The notes beneath the pieces are model-generated. The model was not told the DNA's origin and searched no databases. It saw only the letters and a program-made list of their open reading frames with translations. Shown in pieces: positions 7,477 through 14,790 of a stretch of 19,572 nucleotides of DNA. Numbering within the stretch: the first letter of the stretch is position 1; the number at the start of each line of letters is the position of its first letter. The position numbers and the translations under genes are program-made. The stretch is from Roseiarcus sp031367195. Its GTDB lineage: Bacteria > Pseudomonadota > Alphaproteobacteria > Rhizobiales > Beijerinckiaceae. The stretch is from assembly GCA_031367195.1 (NCBI GenBank), contig JANLPL010000111.1:1-19572 (forward strand), read 5' to 3'.

Positions 7477-7579
7477 AGGTTGAGAATCCCACTTCCGCGA
7501 ATCACTGTCAAGCGTCTCGTGAGAGATTGAACGCCGTTTCGGTGAGCGGATTTCTATTGCCCAATTGAGGGCATTCGAA

Positions 7580-8830
7580 ATGCAATCCCATAGTTCGACG
7601 ACGCCCTTTGGGCGACGATCGCTGACGCTTGCCCATGTGGCGAACTTGGCGATCGCGAAGGCGCGACCGCCCGAAAAGGTCGTGCACAAATGGCAGGTGT
7701 TTCGCGCGATCTGCGCCGCCAAGACGCATGTCGGCGTTTCCGAGCGCGCCCTTGCCGTGCTTGACGCATTGCTGAGCTTCCACCCCGAGACCACGTTGAG
7801 CGGGGAGGGCCTGGTTGTTTTCCCGTCCAATCAGCAGCTCGCGCTGCGGGCTCACGGCATGGCGCCGGCGACGCTGCGGCGGCATCTGGCGGCTCTTGTC
7901 GATGCGGGGCTGGTGATCCGGCGCGACAGTCCGAACGGCAAGCGGTTCGCCCGCAAAGGGCAGGGCGGGGCGATTGAAATGGCGTTTGGTTTCGATCTGA
8001 GCCCGCTAGTGGCGCGCGCCGACGAGTTTGAAGCCTGGGCCGAGGAGGTCAGGGCGGAGGAGCGCGCCCTGCGCCTCGTGCGCGAGCGCATCACCTTATG
8101 CCGTCGCGACATCGCCAAGATGATCGCGACCGGCATTGAGGAGGGTGTGCCGGTGGTCAAGCCAGCCAATAGCCCAAGCGTTGCGGCGGGGCAGGGGCTG
8201 TCGGACTGGTCGGACATCCACGGGTTGTTTCGCGGCATTTTGGGCCGCATTCCCCGCACCGCCAGCCGTAGGGAGTTGGAGCCGATCGCCGAGGAACTGA
8301 CGCTGCTAGCCGACGAGATCCTCAGCCTGTTGGAAAATCACATAAAAGGCAAACAATCGATCGCCAATGAGTCTCAAATTGAGCGCCACATACAGAATTC
8401 AAACCCAAAAGACCTATTTGTTCTTGAACCTGCTTCCCAAGAAAGCCAGGGGGCGAAGCCTGAGCCTGATCCGGAGAAAGCGAGACCGCCGCAGGCCTAT
8501 CCGCTGGGAATGGTGCTCGACGCCTGCCCCGATATCATCGACTACGCCAAGGGCGGGATTGCAAACTGGCGCGATTTCCTGGCCGTCGCGATTATGGTGC
8601 GCTCGATGCTCGGCATCAGCCCCAGCGCCTGGGCCGCGGCGCAATCGGCGCTTGGCGAAATCCCGGCCGCGATCGTCGTGGCGGGGATCCTGCAAAAGGG
8701 GACGGCGGTCACCAGCGCGGGCGGTTATCTGCGCGAACTCACGCGAAAAGCCGGGGAGGGGCAATTCAGCGTCGGACCAATGCTGATGGCGCTGATTTCC
8801 GCCCGCAAGCGCGAAAAGAAGAGGGCGTAG
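7580..8830 (+). CDS. repC: RepC, replication initiator of the repABC replicon
   Basis: A 416-aa initiator protein. The N-terminal half has winged-helix features (GMAPATLRRHLAALVDAGLVI followed by GKRFARKGQGG, about 95-130), which bind the origin. A linker is rich in E, S, Q and K (about 255-305). The C-terminal domain holds LGMVLDACPDIIDYAKGG and GYLRELTRKAGEGQFSVGPM. The ATG at 7580 is preceded by GAGG at 7567-7570; an in-frame TTG at 7565 is less likely. The length is normal for RepC. Expression should be controlled by the antisense RNA in the preceding gap. The last 34 residues are encoded again, with identical amino acids, in the inverted remnant at 13094-13213. Confidence 0.94.
   Translation: MQSHSSTTPFGRRSLTLAHVANLAIAKARPPEKVVHKWQVFRAICAAKTHVGVSERALAVLDALLSFHPETTLSGEGLVVFPSNQQLALRAHGMAPATLRRHLAALVDAGLVIRRDSPNGKRFARKGQGGAIEMAFGFDLSPLVARADEFEAWAEEVRAEERALRLVRERITLCRRDIAKMIATGIEEGVPVVKPANSPSVAAGQGLSDWSDIHGLFRGILGRIPRTASRRELEPIAEELTLLADEILSLLENHIKGKQSIANESQIERHIQNSNPKDLFVLEPASQESQGAKPEPDPEKARPPQAYPLGMVLDACPDIIDYAKGGIANWRDFLAVAIMVRSMLGISPSAWAAAQSALGEIPAAIVVAGILQKGTAVTSAGGYLRELTRKAGEGQFSVGPMLMALISARKREKKRA
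8330..8430. other. Candidate replication origin (oriV) within repC
   Basis: A markedly AT-rich stretch inside repC, about 750-850 nt into the gene, contrasts with the GC-rich flanks (for example CACATAAAAGGCAAACAATC near 8339). In studied repABC plasmids the origin lies within repC in a low-GC internal segment at about this position. The protein encoded here is the variable polar linker, consistent with a DNA-level constraint. No defined repeats are recognised. Confidence 0.45.
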
Positions 8831-8840
8831 CCGGGCTACG
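8822..8840. terminator. Short palindrome at the repC stop codon
   Basis: CGTAGCC and GGCTACG (8826-8840) form a compact dyad overlapping the repC TAG. No U-run follows, so intrinsic termination is doubtful. The equivalent position in the second repC remnant has a longer, 10-bp-arm version (GGGCGTAGCC-T-GGCTACGCCC, 13096-13116). Conservation of the dyad in both copies suggests that it matters, perhaps as a terminator or mRNA 3' end. Confidence 0.35.
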
Positions 8841-9342
8841 GCGGCGCGTTCGATCTGGGTGCGCCATTGCCCTGGGGACGCCGAGGTCAGCGCGCGCCAC
8901 GAGAGCAGGCGGCGTCCGGTGCGTCCAGGATCCTGGCGCGAAGCGAAGCTTTGTCGCCCGCCCGGCCGGGTGAGATGGAAGCCATCGGACCGCCTCGTCC
9001 TCGCCGCGGCCCGAGGCATGACGCTGGCGGCGGCGGCGGCGGCGAGAAAGGCGGTTTCCGCCTCGGATTCCGGAGGATATCCGGGGCGTGGCGGCTCCGA
9101 TTTCCAACGAATCAGCGCGATCGAGCAAGCCAAAGGGAGGACTCCGCGACGGCGCTTTTGGCAAAATTCAACGCCGCAAAGAGCCGCGCCTGTCGCGCGC
9201 GTTATATATCCGATAAGTTTGCCTTATCGGACATCGTCGACGGACCTGCGCCAGCCGCCATTGTCGCGACCCTTGGATGGCTGGAAAAGGCCGCCGGGCG
9301 TCGATTTTCGCGTTTTTTTGAGCCGAGATCGATGGAATCGGG
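8831..9342. other. Gene-poor spacer between repC and the transposon
   Basis: About 510 bp with no recognisable gene. Open frames exist on both strands because of high GC, but their products are arginine-, alanine- and proline-rich without family resemblance or a convincing start. The only clear structure is the palindrome at 9207-9233. The segment may be a decayed remnant of a gene once next to repC. Confidence 0.5.
9207..9233. repeat. Perfect 9-bp inverted repeat resembling a serine-resolvase res subsite
   Basis: TCCGATAAG (9209-9217), a 5-bp centre TTTGC, and CTTATCGGA (9223-9231). Read from the right, the half-site is TGTCCGATAAG, which matches the TGTC-Y-R-A-T-A-A half-site pattern of Tn3/gamma-delta-type resolvases. 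The left half is TATCCGATAAG. Total span is about 27 bp, within the size of res subsites. No resolvase gene is in the window. It lies 110 bp left of the transposon end. Confidence 0.4.
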
Positions 9343-9373
9343 TGTCAGCTGACCGGAATTAATGAGACTCAAG
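9343..9373 (+). repeat. Left terminal inverted repeat of the transposon
   Basis: Inward sequence starts TGTCAGCTGACCGG and continues to AATGAGACTCAAG. It matches the inverted right end at 25 of 31 positions, with identical outer ten bases (TGTCAGCTGA) and an identical ATGAGACT block. Further GTCTCA-type motifs follow at about 9403, 9413 and 9514. The last stretch (9511-9560) resembles the right-end sequence in direct orientation, including C-T-A-T-T-G-A-A-A. Confidence 0.85.
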
Positions 9374-9605
9374 GGCTTGGCGGAAGGCCGCCGATCGGCC
9401 GCGTGAGACAGAGTCTCACCGTTTCCGACTCAACCCCAACGCTAACCCTAGGAATTCACGATGGTTTCCCGGCTGACGCCGCTTGCGACGTCGCACGAAG
9501 CGGCCGTCAGGTAGTCTCACCAAATCCGCTTCATGCAACCTATTGAAATCTAACGCTTTAGGCGAGTCTAAAAAAGCCAGGCCATTTCGTCTCGTCATTT
9601 CCGCT

Positions 9606-10562
9606 TCAGGCGCCGCACGGCCCTTTCCGTCGGCCCGGGGCCCGCGCGGCGCGCGCGAAACGATCCGCGACGACGATGCGCGTCTCCAGCGGCCATTGCG
9701 AAAGTCCGGCTTCTATCCGACGCCGTCCGTGGTCGTCGCAACCCCGTAGGATGTCCAGCGCGGCTTCGACCGGGTTTTGGATAACCCTGTAGACGCCGAT
9801 CGCCACGGCCTGCCATTCGACCGCACGGGCTACGCAAAGGTCTCTGGCCGCTTCCGGCAGCTTTCGCTCGTGGATGGCGACCGCGCCGTCGTATTCCGGC
9901 ACGACCCGGCTCAGCGCGCTGCGCGCGCGGGGTCGAAGGAGGTCGTCGCGACGGGCCTGGAACCCGGCCGCCTGGGCGCGGGCCAATTCCCAGCGCTCCG
10001 GCGGCGCCGGAGCGCGATAGGGCGTCAACAGCAGCCCCAACACGGCGGCGGTCGAAGGCCTGGCGACGTCCAAGCCAAGCGCCCAGGCGCGAAGGAGCCG
10101 CGCGCCGCGCTTGGCGATCGCGACGCCGCCCAGCGCGTGGACGCCGCTCGGGTCGGACCCGTACAGCCGGCAACCATGTTCCGGGCGCCATGGCGTGTAG
10201 CCGAGCGCCCAGGTCTTCAGGCGCGGCGCGCGACGCGTTCCCGTCCCTCTCGCGCAAGTCGGGCAGAAATCCAGGCTTTCGAGGTTGACGAGGCTTCGCG
10301 CCAAAGCCGGCAGGTCGCGATAGGTCAGGCTCACGAGTTGGGCCGAGGCGAGGCCGGTCGCCCGGCTCAGAACCCTGATTGCGTGGTCGCCGGGCCCGAG
10401 GTCGAGCCCCAGAAGGCCGTCGGAGGATAAGCCGACATGGGCGCAAAGCTCGCCGGGGGAAACGAGATAAAGGTCGGCGGTTCGGCTCAGCCAAGAGGAC
10501 AGACGTTCGTCGAACGCCGGCGGCGGGACGACCGGCAACGGCGGCGTCGCCTCCCCTCTCAC
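9606..10562 (-). CDS. tniQ: TniQ family transposition protein
   Basis: A 318-aa TniQ, the target-related accessory factor of Tn5053/Tn7-like elements. The FDERLSSWLSRTADLY opening is characteristic of the family. A zinc-finger-like region follows: CPTC, then W-R-P-E-H-G-C-R-L. The GTG start at 10562 overlaps the tniB stop as GTGA, as expected for coupled tni genes. The frame is intact to its TGA at 9606, unlike its two neighbours. In related elements TniQ works with the TniB ATPase to select targets. Without working tniA and tniB it cannot act for this copy, although it could act in trans with a related element. Confidence 0.82.
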   Translation of the reverse strand: MRGEATPPLPVVPPPAFDERLSSWLSRTADLYLVSPGELCAHVGLSSDGLLGLDLGPGDHAIRVLSRATGLASAQLVSLTYRDLPALARSLVNLESLDFCPTCARGTGTRRAPRLKTWALGYTPWRPEHGCRLYGSDPSGVHALGGVAIAKRGARLLRAWALGLDVARPSTAAVLGLLLTPYRAPAPPERWELARAQAAGFQARRDDLLRPRARSALSRVVPEYDGAVAIHERKLPEAARDLCVARAVEWQAVAIGVYRVIQNPVEAALDILRGCDDHGRRRIEAGLSQWPLETRIVVADRFARAARAPGRRKGPCGA

Positions 10563-11443
10563 GGGTCTAAAGAACCGCTTCGGGCGCCGGCGACGCGATA
10601 CGGCGATTGAGAATGGCCGGCGCTTATCCGTTCCGCGCCGCTGCCGATCGCCTCGACCGCCAGATCGGTGATCAGACGAAAAATCGCGGACGTGATCCCG
10701 CCCGTGGCCTCGACGATCCGCTTCAAAGCCCCCCTCGCCAAGCTCGGAAGGCGATCGCAGCGGCAAGGCGCGAAACAAACTGCCGATCAAGCTCTGAAAA
10801 TCCTCGTCGTAGCGCCAGGACGGCAGGCCGTGGGGATCGAACCGGCTGTTGAGATGCGCGTCGCCGCGGATGGCGTCGCGAGCCTCGTGCGGACCCAGAC
10901 ACACCAGTGCGACCCGCCATTCATTGCCGAGGAAGCGCAGCAGGTTCAGCATGCGGCGTTGCTCGCGGTTGCTTCCGGCGAGCAGATTCTGCACCTCGTC
11001 GATCACCAGCACGCGTGGATCGATCTCCTTGAGCAGCGTAGGACCTGGGTCTCCCGTTGGCCGCGCGTGGCGCGGCTGGGCGGCGGCGCGCCGATCACGG
11101 CCAACAGACGGTGGTAGAAGCGTCCCTCGTCCGGCGACGGGATCATCCGCACGGCGATGACGGGTCTGACGCGGATGCCGGTCACGGGATCCAGGACGGG
11201 AGGATGAGCTCGCGCGAACTTCTCGATGATCATCGTCTTGCCCATGCCGGACGCGCCAAAAATCAACAAATTGGGCATGCGCGCCCGCTTGGGAAACAAG
11301 AGCAGTTCATCGAGGCGAGCAAGCGCTTCGCGCGCCCGGGGATAGTCGATCCAGAGGTCGGCGCGTATTCGCTCGATTCGCTCTTGCCCCGGCAAATCGG
11401 CGAGACCGCGCACCGCGGGATCGAAGTGGACATAGCCTGTCAT
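10559..11443 (-). pseudogene. tniB: TniB transposition ATPase, broken by two frameshifts
   Basis: An AAA+ ATPase that regulates TniA, read from ATG at 11443 (ATGA overlap with the tniA stop). Walker A GASGMGKT and Walker B VLVIDEVQNLL are recognisable. The frame breaks near 11036-11040: after E-T-Q-V-L one base is missing before L-L-K-E-I-D-P-R-V-L-V-I-D-E. It breaks again between 10729 and 10742, near a run of six C on the plus strand, where one extra base separates P-S-E-L from A-R-G-A-L-K-R-I-V-E-A. The final part ends at 10559, overlapping tniQ. Correcting both breaks would give a protein of about 294 aa, a normal TniB length. A sequencing error in the homopolymer cannot be excluded for the second break. 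Confidence 0.8.
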
Positions 11444-12936
11444 TCCCACACCTCGATCGGAAAATAAGGCAGCGCCAGCGGTTGCTCGTCGCCCGGAACG
11501 GGCTCGGGCGAGGAAAGCGCCGGCGGGAGCGAAAGGTGGGCGCGCCGCGCGCGCGCCTTGCGCAACGCGGCCCTTTGCTCCCAGAGGGTTATCGCTGGCC
11601 GCGTCAAATTGCGCGTCGGCGCCGCGAGATAGCTCTCGCCGAGCCGAACCTAGACCTGACGCAGATCGCGCGGATCGTATTTGACGATCGCCTTGTCGTC
11701 GTGACGGCCGATCCACGGCGCAAATCCATCCGACCAGTAGCAGATGTTGTGCAGATGAACGCCGGTTCGGCGCAAAACCCTGGCTTCGAACGGCAGGAAA
11801 TCGAGGAGAAAGCGGAGCGGATCGACGGGATCTCGGGACGGACGCGTCAAGACGGCCTCGCGCCAAGCCGCGATCGGCGGCCGATCAAGGCTTCGATGCA
11901 GCCCCGCGTGGTGGGAACCGACAATTTCCAGCGCGAGAAACGTTTCGAGTTCGCGCATCGTCATCACGGCGCGCGATTCCGGATCGTAGTCGTCCTTCTC
12001 CACGACGTTCGAAAAATGCGTGCCCGGGAGCAGATGAACCGCGCCCATCATCGTGCCGATCAACCGCTCGATATGACCGCCGAATCGAGGCGTGCCGGGC
12101 GGGCGGTAGGCGATCGCGACGCCATGATCGGCGCATCCGCGCTTGAAGGCGCGCGCGTGAAATTCCGCGCCGTTATCGACGTGAATGCACTCGGGCAGCC
12201 CACGGGCCGGCCAGGGCGCCGTGACGCCGCGTTCGGCCAACCAGGCCGTCTTATCCATCACCGCGTGCGTCAGACACAGCGCGACCGAGGTCACGGACGG
12301 CGCCTCGAGCGAGAGATGGAAACCGAGCGCCATGCGCGTGAAAACGTCGATGGCGACCGTCAGAATCGGACGCCCGATCGGCAGCCGTTCGATGGGATCG
12401 ACGACCGTTACATCGACCTTGGTGTGGTCGATTTGGACGATCTGCATCGCTCGCTCGGCCGACCAGCCACCCGGAAGCGCGAGAAACCGAGCCTCCGCGC
12501 CCGCCTTGCCCTCGCGTTTGCGCGTCAACGCCTCAGCGTCCAACGTGCCCAAATAGGCTTTCAGCCGCCGGATCGAAGGCGGTTTCAAAAGATGAGGCCG
12601 ACAGTCCGTCGCAATCCGCTTCCACAGCTGCGTCAGGGACGGCTTTTCCGCCGTGGCGTAGAAGGTCGCAATGTTCCGGTCGACGAGCGACTTGAGCTCG
12701 GGATCGAGGGGATCGACGCCAAGACGTCGCCCAGTCTTTCCCGCCACCAGAGCCGAAGCCCGCCCCTCGGCCCGAAACCGCCTCAACCGACGAAACAGCG
12801 TCGCCCGACTGACCGAAAGATCCGCCATGGCGTCGGCGATTTCGGCGGCGCTCGGCCGCGGCGGCAAGCGACGCAACACCTCGGCCTGCCCCAGCACGGC
12901 CTGCCAATCCCGATCTTTCGGCTCATCCGGCTCCAT
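11440..12936 (-). pseudogene. tniA: TniA DDE transposase with in-frame amber stop
   Basis: A Mu/Tn5053-type transposase of the RNase H integrase fold. An N-terminal helix-turn-helix (A-D-L-S-V-S-R-A-T-L-F-R-R, about 38-50) is followed by the catalytic triad D170 (QIDHTKVD), D254 (HVDNGAEF) and E290 (GGHIERLIG). The frame is interrupted by TAG at 11650-11652 (codon 429), at a place where homologues have Trp in V-W-V-R, so a single TGG to TAG change explains it. Downstream the same frame stays open for 69 codons (V-R-L-G-E-S-Y to P-I-E-V-W-E), ending at 11440 in an ATGA overlap with tniB. The truncated 428-aa protein keeps the catalytic core but lacks the C-terminal part, which in this family contacts TniB. 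The start ATG at 12936 is inferred from the family. Confidence 0.83.
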
Positions 12937-12962
12937 GGTTCTCGTGCAACCGCTATGGCAAG

Positions 12963-13037
12963 GTAGTCTCACGATATCCAAATTATGTGACGGCTGAGTC
13001 TCACCAAATCCGAATCGGTCTCACAAATATGAATCGG
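12963..13037. repeat. Transposase-binding repeats inside the right transposon end
   Basis: Three copies of a roughly 20-bp motif in one orientation: GTAGTCTCACGATATCC (12963), TGAGTCTCACCAAATCCGAA (12995) and CGGTCTCACAAATATGAA (about 13016). A fourth GTCTCA is part of the terminal repeat at 13066. The first lies at the upstream edge of tniA, so transposase binding could also affect tniA transcription. Confidence 0.7.
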
Positions 13038-13060
13038 CTAAGCTATTGAAACAAAACGAT

Positions 13061-13091
13061 CTTCAGTCTCATGAAAAACGTTCAGCTGACA
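13061..13091 (-). repeat. Right terminal inverted repeat of the transposon
   Basis: On the plus strand CTTCAGTCTCATGAAAAACG followed by TTCAGCTGACA. The reverse complement starts TGTCAGCTGA like the left end. The outermost base pair is at 13091, next to ATACGGG of the repC remnant. Confidence 0.85.
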
Positions 13092-13213
13092 ATACGGGCG
13101 TAGCCTGGCTACGCCCTCTTCTTTTCGCGCTTGCGGGCCGAAATCAGCGCCATCAGCATCGGTCCGACGCTGAATTGCCCCTCGCCGGCCTTGCGCGTGA
13201 GTTCGCGCAGATA
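13092..13213 (-). pseudogene. repC: 3' fragment of a second repC
   Basis: In reverse orientation, 13111-13212 encodes YLRELTRKAGEGQFSVGPML and on to the C-terminal AKREKKRA-type end, identical to the last 34 residues of the intact RepC. All of the roughly six nucleotide differences over these codons are synonymous (for example CGA/CGC, AAA/AAG, CCA/CCG, TCC/TCG). The rest of the gene, including start, ctRNA and origin region, is missing: the fragment joins directly to a truncated repB at about 13213. A 10-bp-arm palindrome (13096-13116) covers its stop. Confidence 0.85.
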
Positions 13214-14003
13214 CCTTGTCAACGGTCAGCCTGACCTGCCCGGGCGCAAATGACGCGCGGGCCACGATAGCGCCGCCCGGGGATTTCATCTCCATGCGAT
13301 CTGGCGGCGTAACCGGCCTGGTTTTGACGAAGGTCAGGACACGATTGAAACGCTCATCCGACGGCAATCGAGACACCTTGTCATCTGACAAGGTTTGGCG
13401 GATGCGCCCGACCAGGCCGCTCCGACCAGCGACGTCGGTCGCCAGTTCGACCCAACGCGGCCGGCCGACCTTCGGAGCCCGTCCAATAGCCTTGATCAAC
13501 GCGATGGGAATGGCGCGGCATACCTGCCGCAAGCGCGCAAGCTCGGGGTCGTCGATCGAAAGAGCGGCGCGAATATCGCGCGGCTTGAGCCCCGCCGTAT
13601 CCCTACGGTCGACGAACAGCGCGCGCTCGATCCAACTCAAGTCCCGCCGGGCGGCGTTCTCAATGCCTTGCGCGACGACAAGCTCGGCGTCCGTCAATTC
13701 CGTCAGAATCGCTTTGACCTTGATTCCAAGGTCGCGACACGCCCGCCATCGCCGATGTCCGTAAACGATCTGATACCGGCCCGGCGCTTCCGGGTGCGTC
13801 CGAACCTGAATTGAGATCTTTTGGCCTTCCTTGCCGATGCGTTTCTTGAATTCCTCGAAGTCGATATCCGTGTCGTCGGGCAGACGGTCGGGGAAGGGCG
13901 AAGGGTCGATCGCGGTGGGGTCAAGTTCACGTCCCGCGCCCGCCGCGACAAGCGCCTGCAAACGGTCGCGCTCGTCCCTGATATCGCTGAGGGTTCTCTG
14001 CGT
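13214..14003 (-). pseudogene. repB: Second RepB, truncated at both ends
   Basis: A RepB/ParB homologue distinct from the intact one. It starts abruptly at about R-T-L-S-D-I-R-D-E-R-D-R-L and continues FPDRLPDD, IQVRTHPEAPGRYQIVYGHR, VVAQGIENAARRDLSWIERA and GRIRQTLSDDKVSRLPSDER to V-R-L-T-V-D-K. The N-terminus and the repA-repB gap (with any parS) are lost because the remnant abuts the RepA C-terminal fragment. The last about 35 residues are replaced by the repC fragment. An open frame using TTG at 13961 could still give a 307-residue product whose last about 57 residues are read out of frame through repC and into the transposon end, stopping at 13038. I infer it is non-functional for partition. 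Confidence 0.8.
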
Positions 14004-14640
14004 GGCCCGAGCTTTCTTCGATCAACTCGAGTATGCGCTCGTTCACCGCGTCCATCGACTCGCGGGCGCGGCGAAAGGTATCGCGGCCAATATTGCCCGG
14101 CTCCAACTCGTAGAGCGTTCGCTTGGTTAGAGCGGTTGCCGAATAAACGGAATCGACGGCTCCGTCATGGCGAGCCCAGGGAAACGCTTTGCGTTTCCCT
14201 TGGCGATGCCATCCACCTTGCCGAGATCGCAGGCTATTCTGTTAGGCTCGGCTTGGCGGAAATCTGGATTGCTTCGCCGAGGGAAACGCAAAGCGTTTCC
14301 CGGGGCTCGCAATGACGGCGGTTCAACTTGATCGGCAACCGCTCTTGCCCCGCGCTTTCAATCGCCGTACTTTCGGCAGCGGTCGGCATCAGCACGTACT
14401 CGGCGAACAAGTGGCGGAGCAGAACGCCCTTTTCAGCCCGCACGCGCGGCGTCTCGTGCTCGTATTCCATGACTTCAATATTGCCAGGTATGAGATCTAC
14501 GCCGTCAAAATAGGTATGTCGGATGACCTCCCGCATCGGGCGCCGTTCCGGGCCATAGCGGACAATGACGCCTGCGGATCAAGGTCAATTGCGGGCGCCC
14601 GGTAGCCCCGAAGCCCAAGAACGGGTCGTGCGTCAAGCTG
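14004..14640 (-). pseudogene. repA: Second RepA, several disconnected fragments
   Basis: Pieces in gene order on the minus strand: G-Y-R-A-P-A-I-D-L-D-P-Q-A-S-L-S-A (about 14560-14615), then after a deletion and frame change R-R-P-M-R-E-V-I-R-H-T-Y-F-D-G-V-D-L-I-P-G-N and M-E-Y-E-H-E-T-P-R-V, then L-L-R-H-L-F-A-E-Y-V-L and S-T-A-I. After the MITE-like insertion come T-K-R-T-L-Y-E-L-E-P-G-N-I-G-R-D-T-F-R-R and S-M-D-A-V-N-E. These match RepA of the repABC family, with more than 100 internal residues missing. The Walker A region is not found. The C-terminal fragment ends at about 14004 against repB. Confidence 0.8.
14164..14316. repeat. 153-bp palindromic MITE-like element
   Basis: Inverted arms of about 53 bp (14164-14216 and 14264-14316) flank a core of about 47 bp. 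The outer ends are GTCAT(G/T)GCGAGCCC. Each arm also contains a self-complementary hairpin, GGGAAACGC-TTT-GCGTTTCCC, at 14179-14199 and 14281-14301. The inner arm edge reads GGATTGCTTCGCCGAGG. The GTCATTGCGAGC...GAAGCAATCC pattern is a familiar dispersed palindromic repeat type in bacteria. It codes for nothing and lies inside the second repA remnant. Confidence 0.75.
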
Positions 14641-14790
14641 CGAAGACCACAAATGCGGGTCGGGGACCGCGCAAGACGCAAGCGCCGCTCGCTTGTCAAA
14701 ACACTGCGCCTGCGCCAGTATTTGCACGCGAACGATCTGCGCGCCCGCGACGCGGTGGCCGAAGCGAGTGACTTTCAAGCGAGTGACTTT
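14641..14790 (+). promoter_or_regulatory. Leader region of the enamidase gene
   Basis: A 150-bp gap between the repA remnant and the enamidase ATG. TTGTCA (14693-14698) with an 18-bp spacer and AGTATT (14717-14722) is a possible promoter. Next to the start codon a 15-bp unit, AAGCGAGTGACTTTC, occurs twice in tandem (14762-14776 and 14777-14790). The second copy provides the AAGCGAG that acts as a weak Shine-Dalgarno seven bases before ATG. Confidence 0.4.

Larger units (their letters stand above)
9343..13091. mobile_element. Cargo-free TniABQ transposon (Tn5053/Tn7-like), probably inactive
   Basis: A 3749-bp element bounded by 31-bp imperfect terminal inverted repeats that begin with TGTCAGCTGA. 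Each end carries four GTCTCA(C/T) motifs, as expected of TniA-type transposase binding sites. It encodes tniA, tniB and tniQ on the minus strand, joined by ATGA and GTGA start-stop overlaps, and nothing else: no resolvase and no resistance or cargo genes. tniA and tniB are interrupted. The bases flanking the ends (TCGGG on the left, ATACG on the right) do not form a 5-bp target duplication, which suggests rearrangement after insertion. The right end abuts the second repC remnant. Confidence 0.85.

Noticed and set aside
8859..9362. Open frames of 160-167 codons between repC and the transposon
   Set aside because: Low-complexity Arg/Ala/Gly/Pro translations, no Shine-Dalgarno and no recognised family; the longest run into the transposon end.
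9416..9598. 60-codon minus-strand frame in the left transposon end
   Set aside because: It overlaps the binding-site repeats and matches nothing known; probably a chance frame.
11482..12966. 494-codon plus-strand frame opposite tniA
   Set aside because: It is complementary to the TniA catalytic core, whose DDE motifs are clear on the minus strand. High GC leaves the antisense frame open.
12963..13080. CRISPR-like spaced repeats (GTCTCAC motif)
   Set aside because: Spacing is irregular, copies are few and imperfect, and the same motifs occur at the other transposon end, so these are transposase-binding sites.
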